Below are positions 1-7,341 of a stretch of DNA of 12,892 nucleotides, piece by piece (position 1 is the first letter of the stretch; every line of letters starts with the position of its first letter). The stretch covers positions 1-12,892 of the forward strand of contig JAIRKS010000003.1 in assembly GCA_031259905.1 (NCBI GenBank), read 5' to 3'. The notes under the pieces are model-generated. The model was not told the origin of the DNA, searched no databases, and saw only the letters and a list, made by a program, of their open reading frames with translations. The DNA comes from Odoribacteraceae bacterium (lineage in GTDB: Bacteria; Bacteroidota; Bacteroidia; Bacteroidales; Marinifilaceae). The position numbers and the translations under genes are program-made.

Positions 1-4
1 TTAG

Positions 5-46
5 TTAGAAATTCTGGTTGTCTAATTAGAAATCTTGCCTGTCGAA
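5..46. repeat. Two imperfect tandem copies of a 21-bp unit
   Basis: Positions 5-25 and 26-46 align over 21 bases with 16 identities, both starting TTAGAAAT. The palindrome TCTAATTAGA spans the junction (21-30). The stretch is AT-rich compared with the genes around it. The window edge hides whether more copies precede it. Confidence 0.45.
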
Positions 47-93
47 CAGTGTTTTTCCCCGGTGCGTGCGAGATAGCGCGCATTATTTTACAG

Positions 94-112
94 CCGGCGG
101 CGAGGCCACCGG
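94..112 (-). terminator. Hairpin downstream of the MBOAT-SGNH unit
   Basis: An 8-bp stem (94-101 with 105-112, one G-T pair) with a three-base loop lies 30 bases past the SGNH stop codon. No proper T tract follows on the minus strand, so it may only stabilise the transcript's end. Confidence 0.3.
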
Positions 113-142
113 GAAATCATTCGTGTCGCGTTGCGTCGGGGA

Positions 143-1042
143 TCAAGATCCCGGGGAAAGGGCGGCAACGTCCTTGAGGAAATTCTCCTGTAAGTACTTG
201 CTGAATATTTCGGCGCCCTTGTAGTTCAGGTGGTCGATGTCACCGTAGCAAGAATCGGGCAACGGGAAGGCGGAATAATCCATGTACTTGATGCCCGAAA
301 GATAAGCGTTGTGATACGCTTTCAATAGGTCTAAATCCCCGTGTATCTCTGGTTTGTAGATTGGCGTGTTGATAAGGATCAACTCCACGTTCCTAGATTT
401 ACACAGGTCGACGATCTTCAAGAGGTATTTCTTTTGATGGAGCGAGAGAGACTTATCCTCCACAAGATACTTGGGGTCGGCGAGAGCTTCCTGTAATTTA
501 TCCCTGTCTAATTTAGCGTAATGCCCGATATCCAAGTCCTTGTAAGAAAGACGATCCCCTCGCGCGATGAACGTGAACGCGTCCCTGTACGGCAAGTCCA
601 GGATGGCCTTGAGTAGCGATACTTTCTTACTCGCGTAAGAGGCGAGAATGTCCTTGTCCACGAGCGAGAGATAGCACGGGATGTGACTAAGCATCCACGT
701 CTCGTCGAAGGTCCATTGATCATCTATAGTAGAACGTAGCATCGCGTAGGAAAAGGACAAGATCACCGTGTCCACGTGCCGGTTCTCGTCCATGAATTTT
801 TTAATCTTGCAATACGAGCACCAGTAGGGACTAGAACTGCGTGACACGTTTGTCGTGCGAGAAAAGATCTCGTCGTCTATCGCGCATTCCGTGTGGGAAT
901 CGCCCACCACGAGGATGTTCTTGTCGAGAGGCAACTTGAACGATGCCCACGATCGCGTGAAGTACACGCCACAGGTGAGGACGGCAATCAATAGCGTCGA
1001 GATCAACAGGAACAGGATGGTCTGGAGGATAAATTTTTTCAT
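143..1042 (-). CDS. Membrane-anchored SGNH-hydrolase-like (DltD/AlgJ-type) protein
   Basis: This 299-residue protein has one hydrophobic N-terminal segment (about residues 4-27), which should anchor it so that the rest faces the periplasm. A GDSHTE block near residues 47-52 supplies a candidate nucleophilic serine. A C-terminal D-I-D-H-L-N block near 268-273 supplies the Asp and His of an SGNH triad. It follows the MBOAT gene by 6 bp, and such pairs (AlgI with AlgJ/AlgX, DltB with DltD, PatA with PatB) move acyl groups onto extracellular polymers. By inference it is the periplasmic acyl-transfer or hydrolysis partner; the substrate is unknown. I chose the ATG at 1042 because a GTG sits directly before it and homologues usually begin Met-Lys-Lys. 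Its DNA is visibly more AT-rich than the downstream genes. A CxxC (WCSYC, about 74-78) is unusual for the fold. Confidence 0.8.
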   Translation of the reverse strand: MKKFILQTILFLLISTLLIAVLTCGVYFTRSWASFKLPLDKNILVVGDSHTECAIDDEIFSRTTNVSRSSSPYWCSYCKIKKFMDENRHVDTVILSFSYAMLRSTIDDQWTFDETWMLSHIPCYLSLVDKDILASYASKKVSLLKAILDLPYRDAFTFIARGDRLSYKDLDIGHYAKLDRDKLQEALADPKYLVEDKSLSLHQKKYLLKIVDLCKSRNVELILINTPIYKPEIHGDLDLLKAYHNAYLSGIKYMDYSAFPLPDSCYGDIDHLNYKGAEIFSKYLQENFLKDVAALSPGS

Positions 1043-1048
1043 CACCGT

Positions 1049-2518
1049 TTAGAATTGAAAGTAAATGAAGGTCTCGGAGCCGCCGCCTGCCGTCGTGATA
1101 AATAGCACGATCAGGATATAGATGGCCCACCTGAACGCCCGGCTCTTTACGGGTATCTTCTCGATGGCGTACGCCTGCTTGCGCCCGAACCACTCGACGA
1201 TCATGAACAGGATGACGTAGACGGTCGCATACAACATCGCCCTTTTACCGACCGAGGGGATGGATAACAGCGAGGAAGAGCACATTCTCGACAGGTAATC
1301 GAGGGCCTGCGGCATGTCTTCCGCCCTGAAAATGACCCACCCGATCGTCACGAGCGCGAAGGTCGTCAGCATCGCCGACAGCTCCTTGAACGTCGGCAAC
1401 AGGCGATTTTCAGCGACGATGCCGGTGTGCCGGCGATTCTTTCCGAGGAGCAATAACGGCACGAATAACAAGGCATGGTAGGCGCCCCAGGCGATAAACG
1501 TCCAGTTGGCCCCGTGCCAGAAGCCACTCACGAGGAAGATGATAAAGGTGTTGCGCGTTTTCTGCCACGATGACCCGCGGCTTCCTCCCAGGGGGATGTA
1601 CAGGTAGTCGCGAAACCACGTGGTCAGCGAGATATGCCAGCGACGCCAGAACTCGGCGATGTCCCGCGAGAAATAGGGGAACGCGAAGTTCTTCATCAGG
1701 TTGATCCCGAAGAGTCGCGCCGTTCCGATGGCAATGTCGGAGTAGCCGGAAAAGTCACCGTAGATCTGGAAAGCGAACAGTATCGCCCCGAGAACCAGGC
1801 TGCTGGCGGGTTGCAGGGTGTAGGATTCGAAGATCGTGTTTACTGCCGAGGCGCAATTGTCGGCGATCACTATTTTTTTGAATAGTCCCCACAGTATCTG
1901 GCGTGCCCCGTTGACGGCCAGCGCGTAGTCGAATCGTCGTTTGGTGTAGAATTGCGGGAGTAGGTTGGTCGCGCGTTCAATCGGCCCGGCTACCAGCTGC
2001 GGGAAGAAGCTCACGAAGGCGAAGAAGGCCACGGCGTTCCTCGTCGCCTCGATTTTTCCCCGGTAAACGTCTATGGAGTAGCTCAACGCCTGGAAGGTGT
2101 AGAAGGAGATGCCGACGGGGAGGATCACTTTCAGGGTGGTCACGTTGAGTTCCTTACCGAACAGCGTGAACGCTTCCACGAAGTTTTGAACAAAAAAGTT
2201 ATAGTACTTGAAGAATCCCAGGATGAGCAAGTTCAACACGATGTTCGCGATCATCACGGTTTTCGCTCGTCGTTTAATGGTGCGTTCATCGCCTTTCCCC
2301 TGCCGCTTTATTCGCGCCATCCATAGCCCGCTGGCCCAGCTGCACGCGATCGTGATGGTCATGAGGATGAGGAAACGCCAGTCCCACCAGCCGTAGAAGA
2401 CGTAAGACGCCGCCAGCGTGAAAAGGTTTTGCAGTAGTACGCCGCGGTTGCAAGCGAACCAGTATAACGAGAACACGACAGGGAGAAAAATAGCAAAGTC
2501 TATCGAGTTGAATAACAT
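1049..2518 (-). CDS. MBOAT family O-acyltransferase (AlgI/DltB-like)
   Basis: This 489-residue polytopic inner-membrane protein belongs to the MBOAT family, which passes acyl groups, usually acetyl, across the membrane for O-acylation of surface polysaccharides. The N-terminus MLFNSIDFAIFLPVVF is typical of bacterial AlgI-like members. The conserved core WRRWHISLTTWFRDYLYIPL lies at 291-310. The near-invariant catalytic histidine is His335 in SGFWHGANW. ILPVGISFYTFQ (132-143) and QIYGDFSGYSDIAIG (251-265) are also family signatures. Length matches the usual 460-490 residues, so the gene appears intact. It is first in a two-gene unit with the SGNH protein, behind a TTG-N19-TACTTTCG promoter. 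The acceptor cannot be told from sequence: capsule, O-antigen, exopolysaccharide and peptidoglycan are all possible. Confidence 0.93.
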   Translation of the reverse strand: MLFNSIDFAIFLPVVFSLYWFACNRGVLLQNLFTLAASYVFYGWWDWRFLILMTITIACSWASGLWMARIKRQGKGDERTIKRRAKTVMIANIVLNLLILGFFKYYNFFVQNFVEAFTLFGKELNVTTLKVILPVGISFYTFQALSYSIDVYRGKIEATRNAVAFFAFVSFFPQLVAGPIERATNLLPQFYTKRRFDYALAVNGARQILWGLFKKIVIADNCASAVNTIFESYTLQPASSLVLGAILFAFQIYGDFSGYSDIAIGTARLFGINLMKNFAFPYFSRDIAEFWRRWHISLTTWFRDYLYIPLGGSRGSSWQKTRNTFIIFLVSGFWHGANWTFIAWGAYHALLFVPLLLLGKNRRHTGIVAENRLLPTFKELSAMLTTFALVTIGWVIFRAEDMPQALDYLSRMCSSSLLSIPSVGKRAMLYATVYVILFMIVEWFGRKQAYAIEKIPVKSRAFRWAIYILIVLFITTAGGGSETFIYFQF

Positions 2519-2558
2519 GTTTTCGGCTTTTGATTTTATTACAATGAAATTGATTGCG

Positions 2559-2588
2559 CGAAAGTAATATTTTCATCATATATGGCAA
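2559..2588 (-). promoter_or_regulatory. Putative Bacteroidota-type promoter for the MBOAT-SGNH unit
   Basis: Read on the minus strand, TTG (2588-2586) is followed by exactly 19 bases and then TACTTTCG (2566-2559). This matches the -33 TTG / -7 TAnnTTTG promoter of the Bacteroidota, with a C in the seventh position. It leaves a leader of roughly 35 nt before the ATG at 2518. The start site is inferred, not measured. Confidence 0.6.
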
Positions 2589-2652
2589 GTGAAAACTTCA
2601 AGCCACTCCGCGCGGTCACACGCCTTCTTGCGCGGGGATAAAAAGCAGGGGG

Positions 2653-2670
2653 AAGCAGTGTTTTCTGCCT
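2653..2670 (-). terminator. Weak hairpin after the nucleotidyltransferase gene
   Basis: Six base pairs (2653-2658 with 2665-2670, one G-T) enclose a six-base loop, just past the stop codon at 2674. On the minus strand a short T run follows (2644-2640), but only after an eight-base CTGC/C-rich spacer. A second GC-rich hairpin (CCGCGC 2608-2613 with GCGCGG 2630-2635) lies between this and the next promoter. Either could end the four-gene transcript; neither is canonical. Confidence 0.35.
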
Positions 2671-2673
2671 TGT

Positions 2674-3378
2674 CTACACGGTCGGGGTGGAGGGTATGAA
2701 GAGGCCGTGATCGGTGCACGAGCCGTGGTGTAGGAAGGCGCGGGGTGGGGTGGGGAGGAGGGCTTGCGCGAGAAGCTCGTCGATGATAGAGAACGAACCC
2801 TGGAGGGAGATAGAGTGGATAAAGAGGGGGGAAAGGAGCTGAATGCCGCAGAAAGAAAACGGGAAAGAAGAGTGGAAAGAGCTATTAACAATCTTCTGTT
2901 CGCCGGTATCGCGGTTCTCCCACCCGGTGAGACGCCCCTCGTCGTCGAATCGCAACACGCGGGGAGACGCGGGGGGCTGCACGACGAGCGTCGCGCGATC
3001 GTGCCGATCCTCGTGCACGCGTCGCAGCGCGACCAGGTCCACGTTCGAGATTACGTCCACGTTATGCACGAGCACGGGCAATGCCGGCACGAAAAGATGC
3101 CTGGCGTGCCGGATCGCCCCGCCGGTATCGCGCAACGCGTCGCGTTCATCTGACACGCACGTGTCGACTCCGAAGTCGCGTTGCCGCAGGAAGCGCTCCA
3201 CCTGGTCGGCGTGATGATGCACGTTCACGATGATCCTCGTGGCGCCGGCCTCCCGCGCTCGCTCGATGGCGTGCTCGAGGAGAGTCTTGCCGCGCACCTC
3301 GAGTAGTGCCTTCGGGCGCGTGTCGGTAAACGGGCGCAGGCGCGTGCCGAGACCGGCGGCGAGGATCATTGCGTTCAC
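2674..3378 (-). CDS. Sugar-1-phosphate nucleotidyltransferase (MurU/RmlA-like), GTG start
   Basis: This 234-residue protein has the nucleotidyltransferase fold. The signature ILAAGLGTRLRPFTD (5-19) binds the nucleotide, PKALL at 22-26 supplies the usual lysine, DTGGAI (84-89) binds the base or sugar, and D108 in HNVDVIS is the likely metal ligand. Family members join NTPs to sugar 1-phosphates; the closest general type is MurU, the N-acetylmuramate-1-phosphate uridylyltransferase of peptidoglycan recycling. No AmgK-like kinase is visible nearby, so the sugar is uncertain. I chose the GTG at 3378, which overlaps the regulator's stop as GTGA, because it gives the expected (M)NAMILAAG start; an ATG at 3369 is the alternative. 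The C-terminal 70 residues are rich in Ser, Phe, Leu and Pro. The usual WxDxG motif reads CTDHG, and the protein ends 9 residues later, about 10 residues shorter than the MurU tail. Confidence 0.82.
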   Translation of the reverse strand: MNAMILAAGLGTRLRPFTDTRPKALLEVRGKTLLEHAIERAREAGATRIIVNVHHHADQVERFLRQRDFGVDTCVSDERDALRDTGGAIRHARHLFVPALPVLVHNVDVISNVDLVALRRVHEDRHDRATLVVQPPASPRVLRFDDEGRLTGWENRDTGEQKIVNSSFHSSFPFSFCGIQLLSPLFIHSISLQGSFSIIDELLAQALLPTPPRAFLHHGSCTDHGLFIPSTPTV

Positions 3379-4025
3379 GCGTCGATGATCTTGTGGCGAA
3401 TCGCGTACATGACGAGCGCGGCGGTGTTCCTGCACCTCGTCTTGCAAAGCAAGTTCGCACGGTGCTTGTCGACGGTCCGCTTGCTGATAAACAACTCGTC
3501 GGCGATCTCCTGGTTGGACAATCCCCGGCAGATATGAAACAACACCTGCAGCTCCCTCCCCGTGATGTCGACGGCGGCGGTGACATCGCCAGGGGCCGCA
3601 CCCCTCCGCCTGTCGAGCAAGCCGGCGAGCAGCCCCGGCGAGAAATAATTCCCCCCGGCGGCCACCTCGCGGATGGCGTCGACGACCTTGTCGATGCCCG
3701 AATCCTTGAGCATGAACCCGCGTGCCCCGGCGTCGATCATCCGGTAGTAATACTGCTCGTCACCGAACATGGAGAGGACGATGACCTTGAGCGACGGCCG
3801 GATCTTCATGGCCTGCACGGTGGCGTCGATGCCGTTCATCACGGGCATCTCGATGTCCACGAGCGCGACGTCGCAGGGGACGATCGCCAGCTGACGGGTA
3901 AACTCGAGACCGTTAGATGCCTCGTGCACGTGGTTCTCGAACCCGCGCGTGGAGAGGAGTAGCTTCAATCCCTCGCGGAAAAGCTTGTGATCGTCGACGA
4001 TGAACAGTTCCACGGCGCGGGTCAT
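3375..4025 (-). CDS. NarL/FixJ-type response regulator
   Basis: This 216-residue protein has a receiver domain (about 5-122): acidic pair D11-D12, phospho-acceptor D57 (LVDIEMPVMNG), switch residue S85 and conserved K107 (MLKDSG). A LuxR-type helix-turn-helix follows at about 154-216 (TGRELQVLFHICRGLSNQEIA, then ISKRTVDKHRANLL with the recognition helix). Such proteins bind DNA as dimers once phosphorylated. The start overlaps the kinase stop by 4 bp (ATGA), so the kinase is almost certainly its partner. Targets are unknown. The native codon frame runs cleanly to the TGA at 3377-3375, which is shared with the GTG of the next gene. Confidence 0.96.
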   Translation of the reverse strand: MTRAVELFIVDDHKLFREGLKLLLSTRGFENHVHEASNGLEFTRQLAIVPCDVALVDIEMPVMNGIDATVQAMKIRPSLKVIVLSMFGDEQYYYRMIDAGARGFMLKDSGIDKVVDAIREVAAGGNYFSPGLLAGLLDRRRGAAPGDVTAAVDITGRELQVLFHICRGLSNQEIADELFISKRTVDKHRANLLCKTRCRNTAALVMYAIRHKIIDA

Positions 4026-4942
4026 TTGGCGTGAATGTATGCTGTCGCTTTCATTCCCTCGCCGGGTGCGCCGGTGAAGAGGATGTCGCCGTTGCCGGAC
4101 TTGAGGCGGTAGCGCATGTTTCTCAATCCCGTGCCGGCGTCGACCGTCGTGGGATCGAACCCGCGACCGTTGTCCTCGTAATCGAGGCGGAGGGTGTCGC
4201 CGTCGCGGTACAGGCGGAGGCGCGCGACGCTCGCCCCGGCGTGACGGATGGTGTTGTTGACCAACTCGCAGGTGACGCGGTACATGATCACCTCGACGTT
4301 GTAGGGGAAGCGCGCGCCGCCCGTGTCGCCGCGGAAACGGATATCGATGCTGGCGGCGACGCTCAGCTTCTTGATGAAGGAAGAGATGGCCTCCTCGAGA
4401 CCGAAATCGTTCAACACGCGCGGGCTGATGTTGGCGGAGATCTCGCGGACGCTGTCGATGGCCTCGTCGACGACCTGGCGGAGGTTGCGCTTGATCTCGT
4501 CGCCGGCGGCCGCGGGCGCGTCTAACCCCGATAGGAGCATCTTGGCGACGCTGAGCAACGGCCCGATGCCGTCGTGAAGCTCCTTGGAGAAACGACTGCG
4601 CTCCTGCTCCTCGGCGTGAATGACGGCCGAGAGGACGCGCTTCTCGGTCTCGTCACGGAGCTCTTCCATCCGGCGCAGGAACTGGAATAGCTTGCGGGTG
4701 TAAAAGATGCCGACGGTGAACACGAGCGAGATGACAAACGATAGCCAGATCCTGACCGTGTGTAACTCCACGCCCGCGAGCAGGAATAGCTCGAAGACGC
4801 GGTAGACGGCCACGAGGAAGAAACCAGCGGAAAACATGATCCAGGAGACGTTGAATTTCGTCTTCCTGACGAGACCGGCGGCGTAGCCCGCGGCGATGAC
4901 CTGGCAGAGAAGCGACAGATAAACGATAACTTGCATGAACAT
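4022..4942 (-). CDS. Membrane sensor histidine kinase, HisKA_3 (NarX/DesK) class
   Basis: This 306-residue kinase has three hydrophobic segments (about 3-23, 33-54 and 64-82) with only short loops, so there is no extracytoplasmic sensor domain. A coiled linker (about 85-118) leads to the HisKA_3 dimerisation helix with phospho-accepting H123 in RFSKELHDGIGPLLS. A GHKL ATPase domain follows: N-box ELVNNTIRHA (226-235), DNGRGF (257-262) and GTGLRNMR (270-277). It should autophosphorylate and pass the phosphate to the regulator encoded immediately downstream (4-bp overlap). It begins 12 bp after the tamL stop, which suggests co-transcription. The signal is unknown; the architecture suggests sensing within or at the membrane. 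A second Met at residue 3 is an alternative start. Confidence 0.95.
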   Translation of the reverse strand: MFMQVIVYLSLLCQVIAAGYAAGLVRKTKFNVSWIMFSAGFFLVAVYRVFELFLLAGVELHTVRIWLSFVISLVFTVGIFYTRKLFQFLRRMEELRDETEKRVLSAVIHAEEQERSRFSKELHDGIGPLLSVAKMLLSGLDAPAAAGDEIKRNLRQVVDEAIDSVREISANISPRVLNDFGLEEAISSFIKKLSVAASIDIRFRGDTGGARFPYNVEVIMYRVTCELVNNTIRHAGASVARLRLYRDGDTLRLDYEDNGRGFDPTTVDAGTGLRNMRYRLKSGNGDILFTGAPGEGMKATAYIHAK

Positions 4943-4954
4943 GGTGTAAAGTGT

Positions 4955-7282
4955 TTAAAAAGGATACCCGATGGCGATGTTGAAATTGGAACGACGGGTG
5001 GCGCCGGCGCCGGAAAAGAGGATGAAACGGTCGCCGGGCGGGCGGGCAGGATCCCGCACTTTGACCCCCAGGTCGAAGCGCAGGAGGAAATAGTTGGCGT
5101 TGAAGCGCAGCCCGACGCCCGTGCCGACGGCGACTTGCTTGTAGAAGTCTCTCTTCAGGAGGGCGTCCTGCCTGTCCTCTTTCGTGTTGATGTTCCACAC
5201 GTTCCCGGCGTCGACGAAGGCAGCCCCCTCGAGTATCCAGAAAAGCTTGAAGCGATACTCGGCGTTGGCGGCGAGTTTGACGTCGCCGACGCTGTTCGGG
5301 TACCAGCGTTTCCCGGTGCTCTCGTTGACGAACGCCCCCGGGCCGAGCGTGCGTGCCTGCCACGCCCGCAGGTCATTGGCCCCGCCGCAGTAGTATGCCT
5401 CCTCGTGCGGCAGGACTTTCATGTTGCCGTACGGGTAGGCACATCCCAGCATGAGCCGCCAGACGAGCGAGCTTGCCTGGTTCACGGACCAGTGGTAGCG
5501 GAACTCGGCGTCGGTCTTCACGAACTGCGCGTAGCGCACGCCGAGGCTCTTGTAGTGGAGATCCTCGCCGGCAGCGGTTCCTCGCCGGTTCCTGTCGCCG
5601 ATGCGGTCGATGGCCCACAGCAGGTTGCCGGCGCTCTCGATGTTCAGGCGGAAGTAATTGTAGCTCGTCCTCTCGGCGGCGGGACGGCTGGTGTACGTGG
5701 CGGAGAAGCCGGCGGCGAGGATCATGTGGTCGGTGTAGGCGCTCTTGACGTACTCGTTCTTTATGCTATCGATGAAACTGCTGACGACGTTGTTCATGAA
5801 GACGTAGTTCATGTCGACGATGTTCAGGTTGTATCGCCACCGCTTGTCGTTCTTCCTCCACAGGTAGCCGAAACTGGTATTTATGATCGCGCGAGTATAA
5901 TAAGGCGTGTCCTCGAACCCGTAGGAGAAGGAAAGAAGCGTCTTCGGGGCAAAGTCGCGCCGGAAATTCTTCATCCAGAAGACCGGCATCCAGAATTGCG
6001 GGGTGACGAACTTGACCTCGACGCCGATCTCGCGCGTGTTAAAACTGCTGGTATTCTCGCGCAACCGCTCCTTTTTGACGGCCCCCCAGAGGCTGGTCGA
6101 GAAGTCCTCCCCGCCCCTGAAGAGATTGCGGTGATTATAGGTGAAGCTGCCCCCGATGCCGAGGTTTCCCGACGCGTTGGTACCCTCCACGGAAAGGCTG
6201 TACGATTGCCGCTTGAGGGGAGTTAGGCGGATCGTGCAGTCCAGAGGCTTGACCTGGCTCTCTCCTGCCCCCTCCTCGAACTCGATGTTGATGAAACGAA
6301 AGAGATTCAACGCCTGCAGGCGCGCGTAAGTCTCGAGCACCTGGGTGATATTGTACAGTTCGTTCCTGTTGATCTGTATCGTCTCGACGATGACCTTCGG
6401 GTTGATCTTTAGCTTGTCGCGATAGACGATGGTATAACCGTTATAATCCACCCGACTGCTGACCGTGTCCTCCCCGCCCATCACGGCCAGCTGGTCGTAA
6501 TCCATGTCCACGCGGATGTCCCGGACGAAATAACGCCGCGACAAACTGCTGTCCCCCGCGTTATCGACGAGACGCACGGAGAGCCGGGCATTCTCGCCCT
6601 TGCTATCGCTCGCGAGCGTCGAGTCGGCAAAGAAATGCACGAAATCCTTCGAGAAATTAAAGTACCCCTTCTCGCGCAACATCCGCGTAACCCGCTCCCG
6701 CTCGTTATCCAGCAAGTCCACGTCCAGCGGCTGCCCGATGCGCAGGAGCGTTGTTGCGGTGTCCCGGTAATAGGTGTCGAACAAGCCGGGATCTCCTGCC
6801 TGCCCCCGGCCCCTTCCCCCAAACGACAATTCTTTGATCCGGGTGAGTGGCCCCGTGTCGACGCGGTATCTCACGTAAGCCTTTCTCTTCTTGAAATAGA
6901 CGGAATCGGAGACGGTCGCCTTGTAATATCCCTTGTTGTGCAGTGCGATCTCCATCTGCCGGACGCTTCTCCCGGTGAGCAGCGGGTCGTAAATCACGGG
7001 GGCCTCCCCGATGGAGCGCAACCACCTGTTGACGCGTTTCGTGGTGTCGCGCCCGCTGAGGTTATACAATCCCAGGTGAAAACGTCCCAGCGCCAGCATG
7101 CGCGTGTTGGGCTTCTGTCGAATAACCTTCTTCAACTCCGCGCGTTTTACTTCCCTCGTGTCGTTTTCAATCTTCACCCGTTCCAACAGAAAATCGCCTT
7201 CCCTCACGTATTTCAAGGGAGAACACGCGCAGGTAAACAACGCGATGAGTAAAAAAAAAGTAATCTTGTTTGACGTCTCCAT
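4955..7282 (-). CDS. tamL: Omp85 outer-membrane assembly protein, lipoprotein TamL/TamA-like
   Basis: This 775-residue protein combines a lipoprotein signal, POTRA-type repeats (roughly residues 25-330) and a 16-strand-type beta barrel ending in an aromatic residue (IAIGYPF). The signal is a hydrophobic stretch ending CACSPLKYVREGDFLL; the Cys before SPLKY is the probable lipidated residue, as in Bacteroidota TamL. GGANDLRAWQARTLGPGAF near residue 600 matches the loop-6 (V/I)RG(F/Y) motif of Omp85 proteins, with Arg kept and Gly replaced by Ala. Omp85 proteins insert barrels or help export surface material; Bacteroidota TamL is thought to work with TamB, which is not in this window. I use the ATG at 7282; a TTG six bases upstream is also in frame but less likely. 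It heads a run with the kinase, regulator and nucleotidyltransferase. Confidence 0.88.
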   Translation of the reverse strand: METSNKITFFLLIALFTCACSPLKYVREGDFLLERVKIENDTREVKRAELKKVIRQKPNTRMLALGRFHLGLYNLSGRDTTKRVNRWLRSIGEAPVIYDPLLTGRSVRQMEIALHNKGYYKATVSDSVYFKKRKAYVRYRVDTGPLTRIKELSFGGRGRGQAGDPGLFDTYYRDTATTLLRIGQPLDVDLLDNERERVTRMLREKGYFNFSKDFVHFFADSTLASDSKGENARLSVRLVDNAGDSSLSRRYFVRDIRVDMDYDQLAVMGGEDTVSSRVDYNGYTIVYRDKLKINPKVIVETIQINRNELYNITQVLETYARLQALNLFRFINIEFEEGAGESQVKPLDCTIRLTPLKRQSYSLSVEGTNASGNLGIGGSFTYNHRNLFRGGEDFSTSLWGAVKKERLRENTSSFNTREIGVEVKFVTPQFWMPVFWMKNFRRDFAPKTLLSFSYGFEDTPYYTRAIINTSFGYLWRKNDKRWRYNLNIVDMNYVFMNNVVSSFIDSIKNEYVKSAYTDHMILAAGFSATYTSRPAAERTSYNYFRLNIESAGNLLWAIDRIGDRNRRGTAAGEDLHYKSLGVRYAQFVKTDAEFRYHWSVNQASSLVWRLMLGCAYPYGNMKVLPHEEAYYCGGANDLRAWQARTLGPGAFVNESTGKRWYPNSVGDVKLAANAEYRFKLFWILEGAAFVDAGNVWNINTKEDRQDALLKRDFYKQVAVGTGVGLRFNANYFLLRFDLGVKVRDPARPPGDRFILFSGAGATRRSNFNIAIGYPF

Positions 7283-7303
7283 GCTCAAGGTTCAAAAAAG
7301 TAC

Positions 7304-7311
7304 TATATTTG
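7304..7311 (+). promoter_or_regulatory. Putative -7 element for the RNA methyltransferase unit
   Basis: TATATTTG is a perfect match to the Bacteroidota -7 consensus TAnnTTTG. It lies 30 bases before the ATG at 7342, in the 59-bp gap that separates this gene from divergent tamL. No convincing TTG lies 19-21 bases upstream, so the -33 half is weak. Confidence 0.5.
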
Positions 7312-7341
7312 TGTTCTCTTTTACAGACCGACTTGACGATT

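Noticed and set aside
1..176. A plus-strand open frame from the window start to a stop at 174-176
   Set aside because: It overlaps the 3' end of the SGNH gene, has repeat-derived residues at its start and no recognisable domain.
2764..3214. Two overlapping plus-strand frames opposite the nucleotidyltransferase
   Set aside because: They are shadows of a gene with conserved motifs on the minus strand; their products are Arg/Ser-rich without any domain.
4931..6226. A 431-residue open frame on the plus strand opposite tamL
   Set aside because: It is antisense to a clearly recognisable Omp85 gene. Its composition (Val, Glu, Ala, Gly-rich, low complexity) is what GC-rich antisense frames give.
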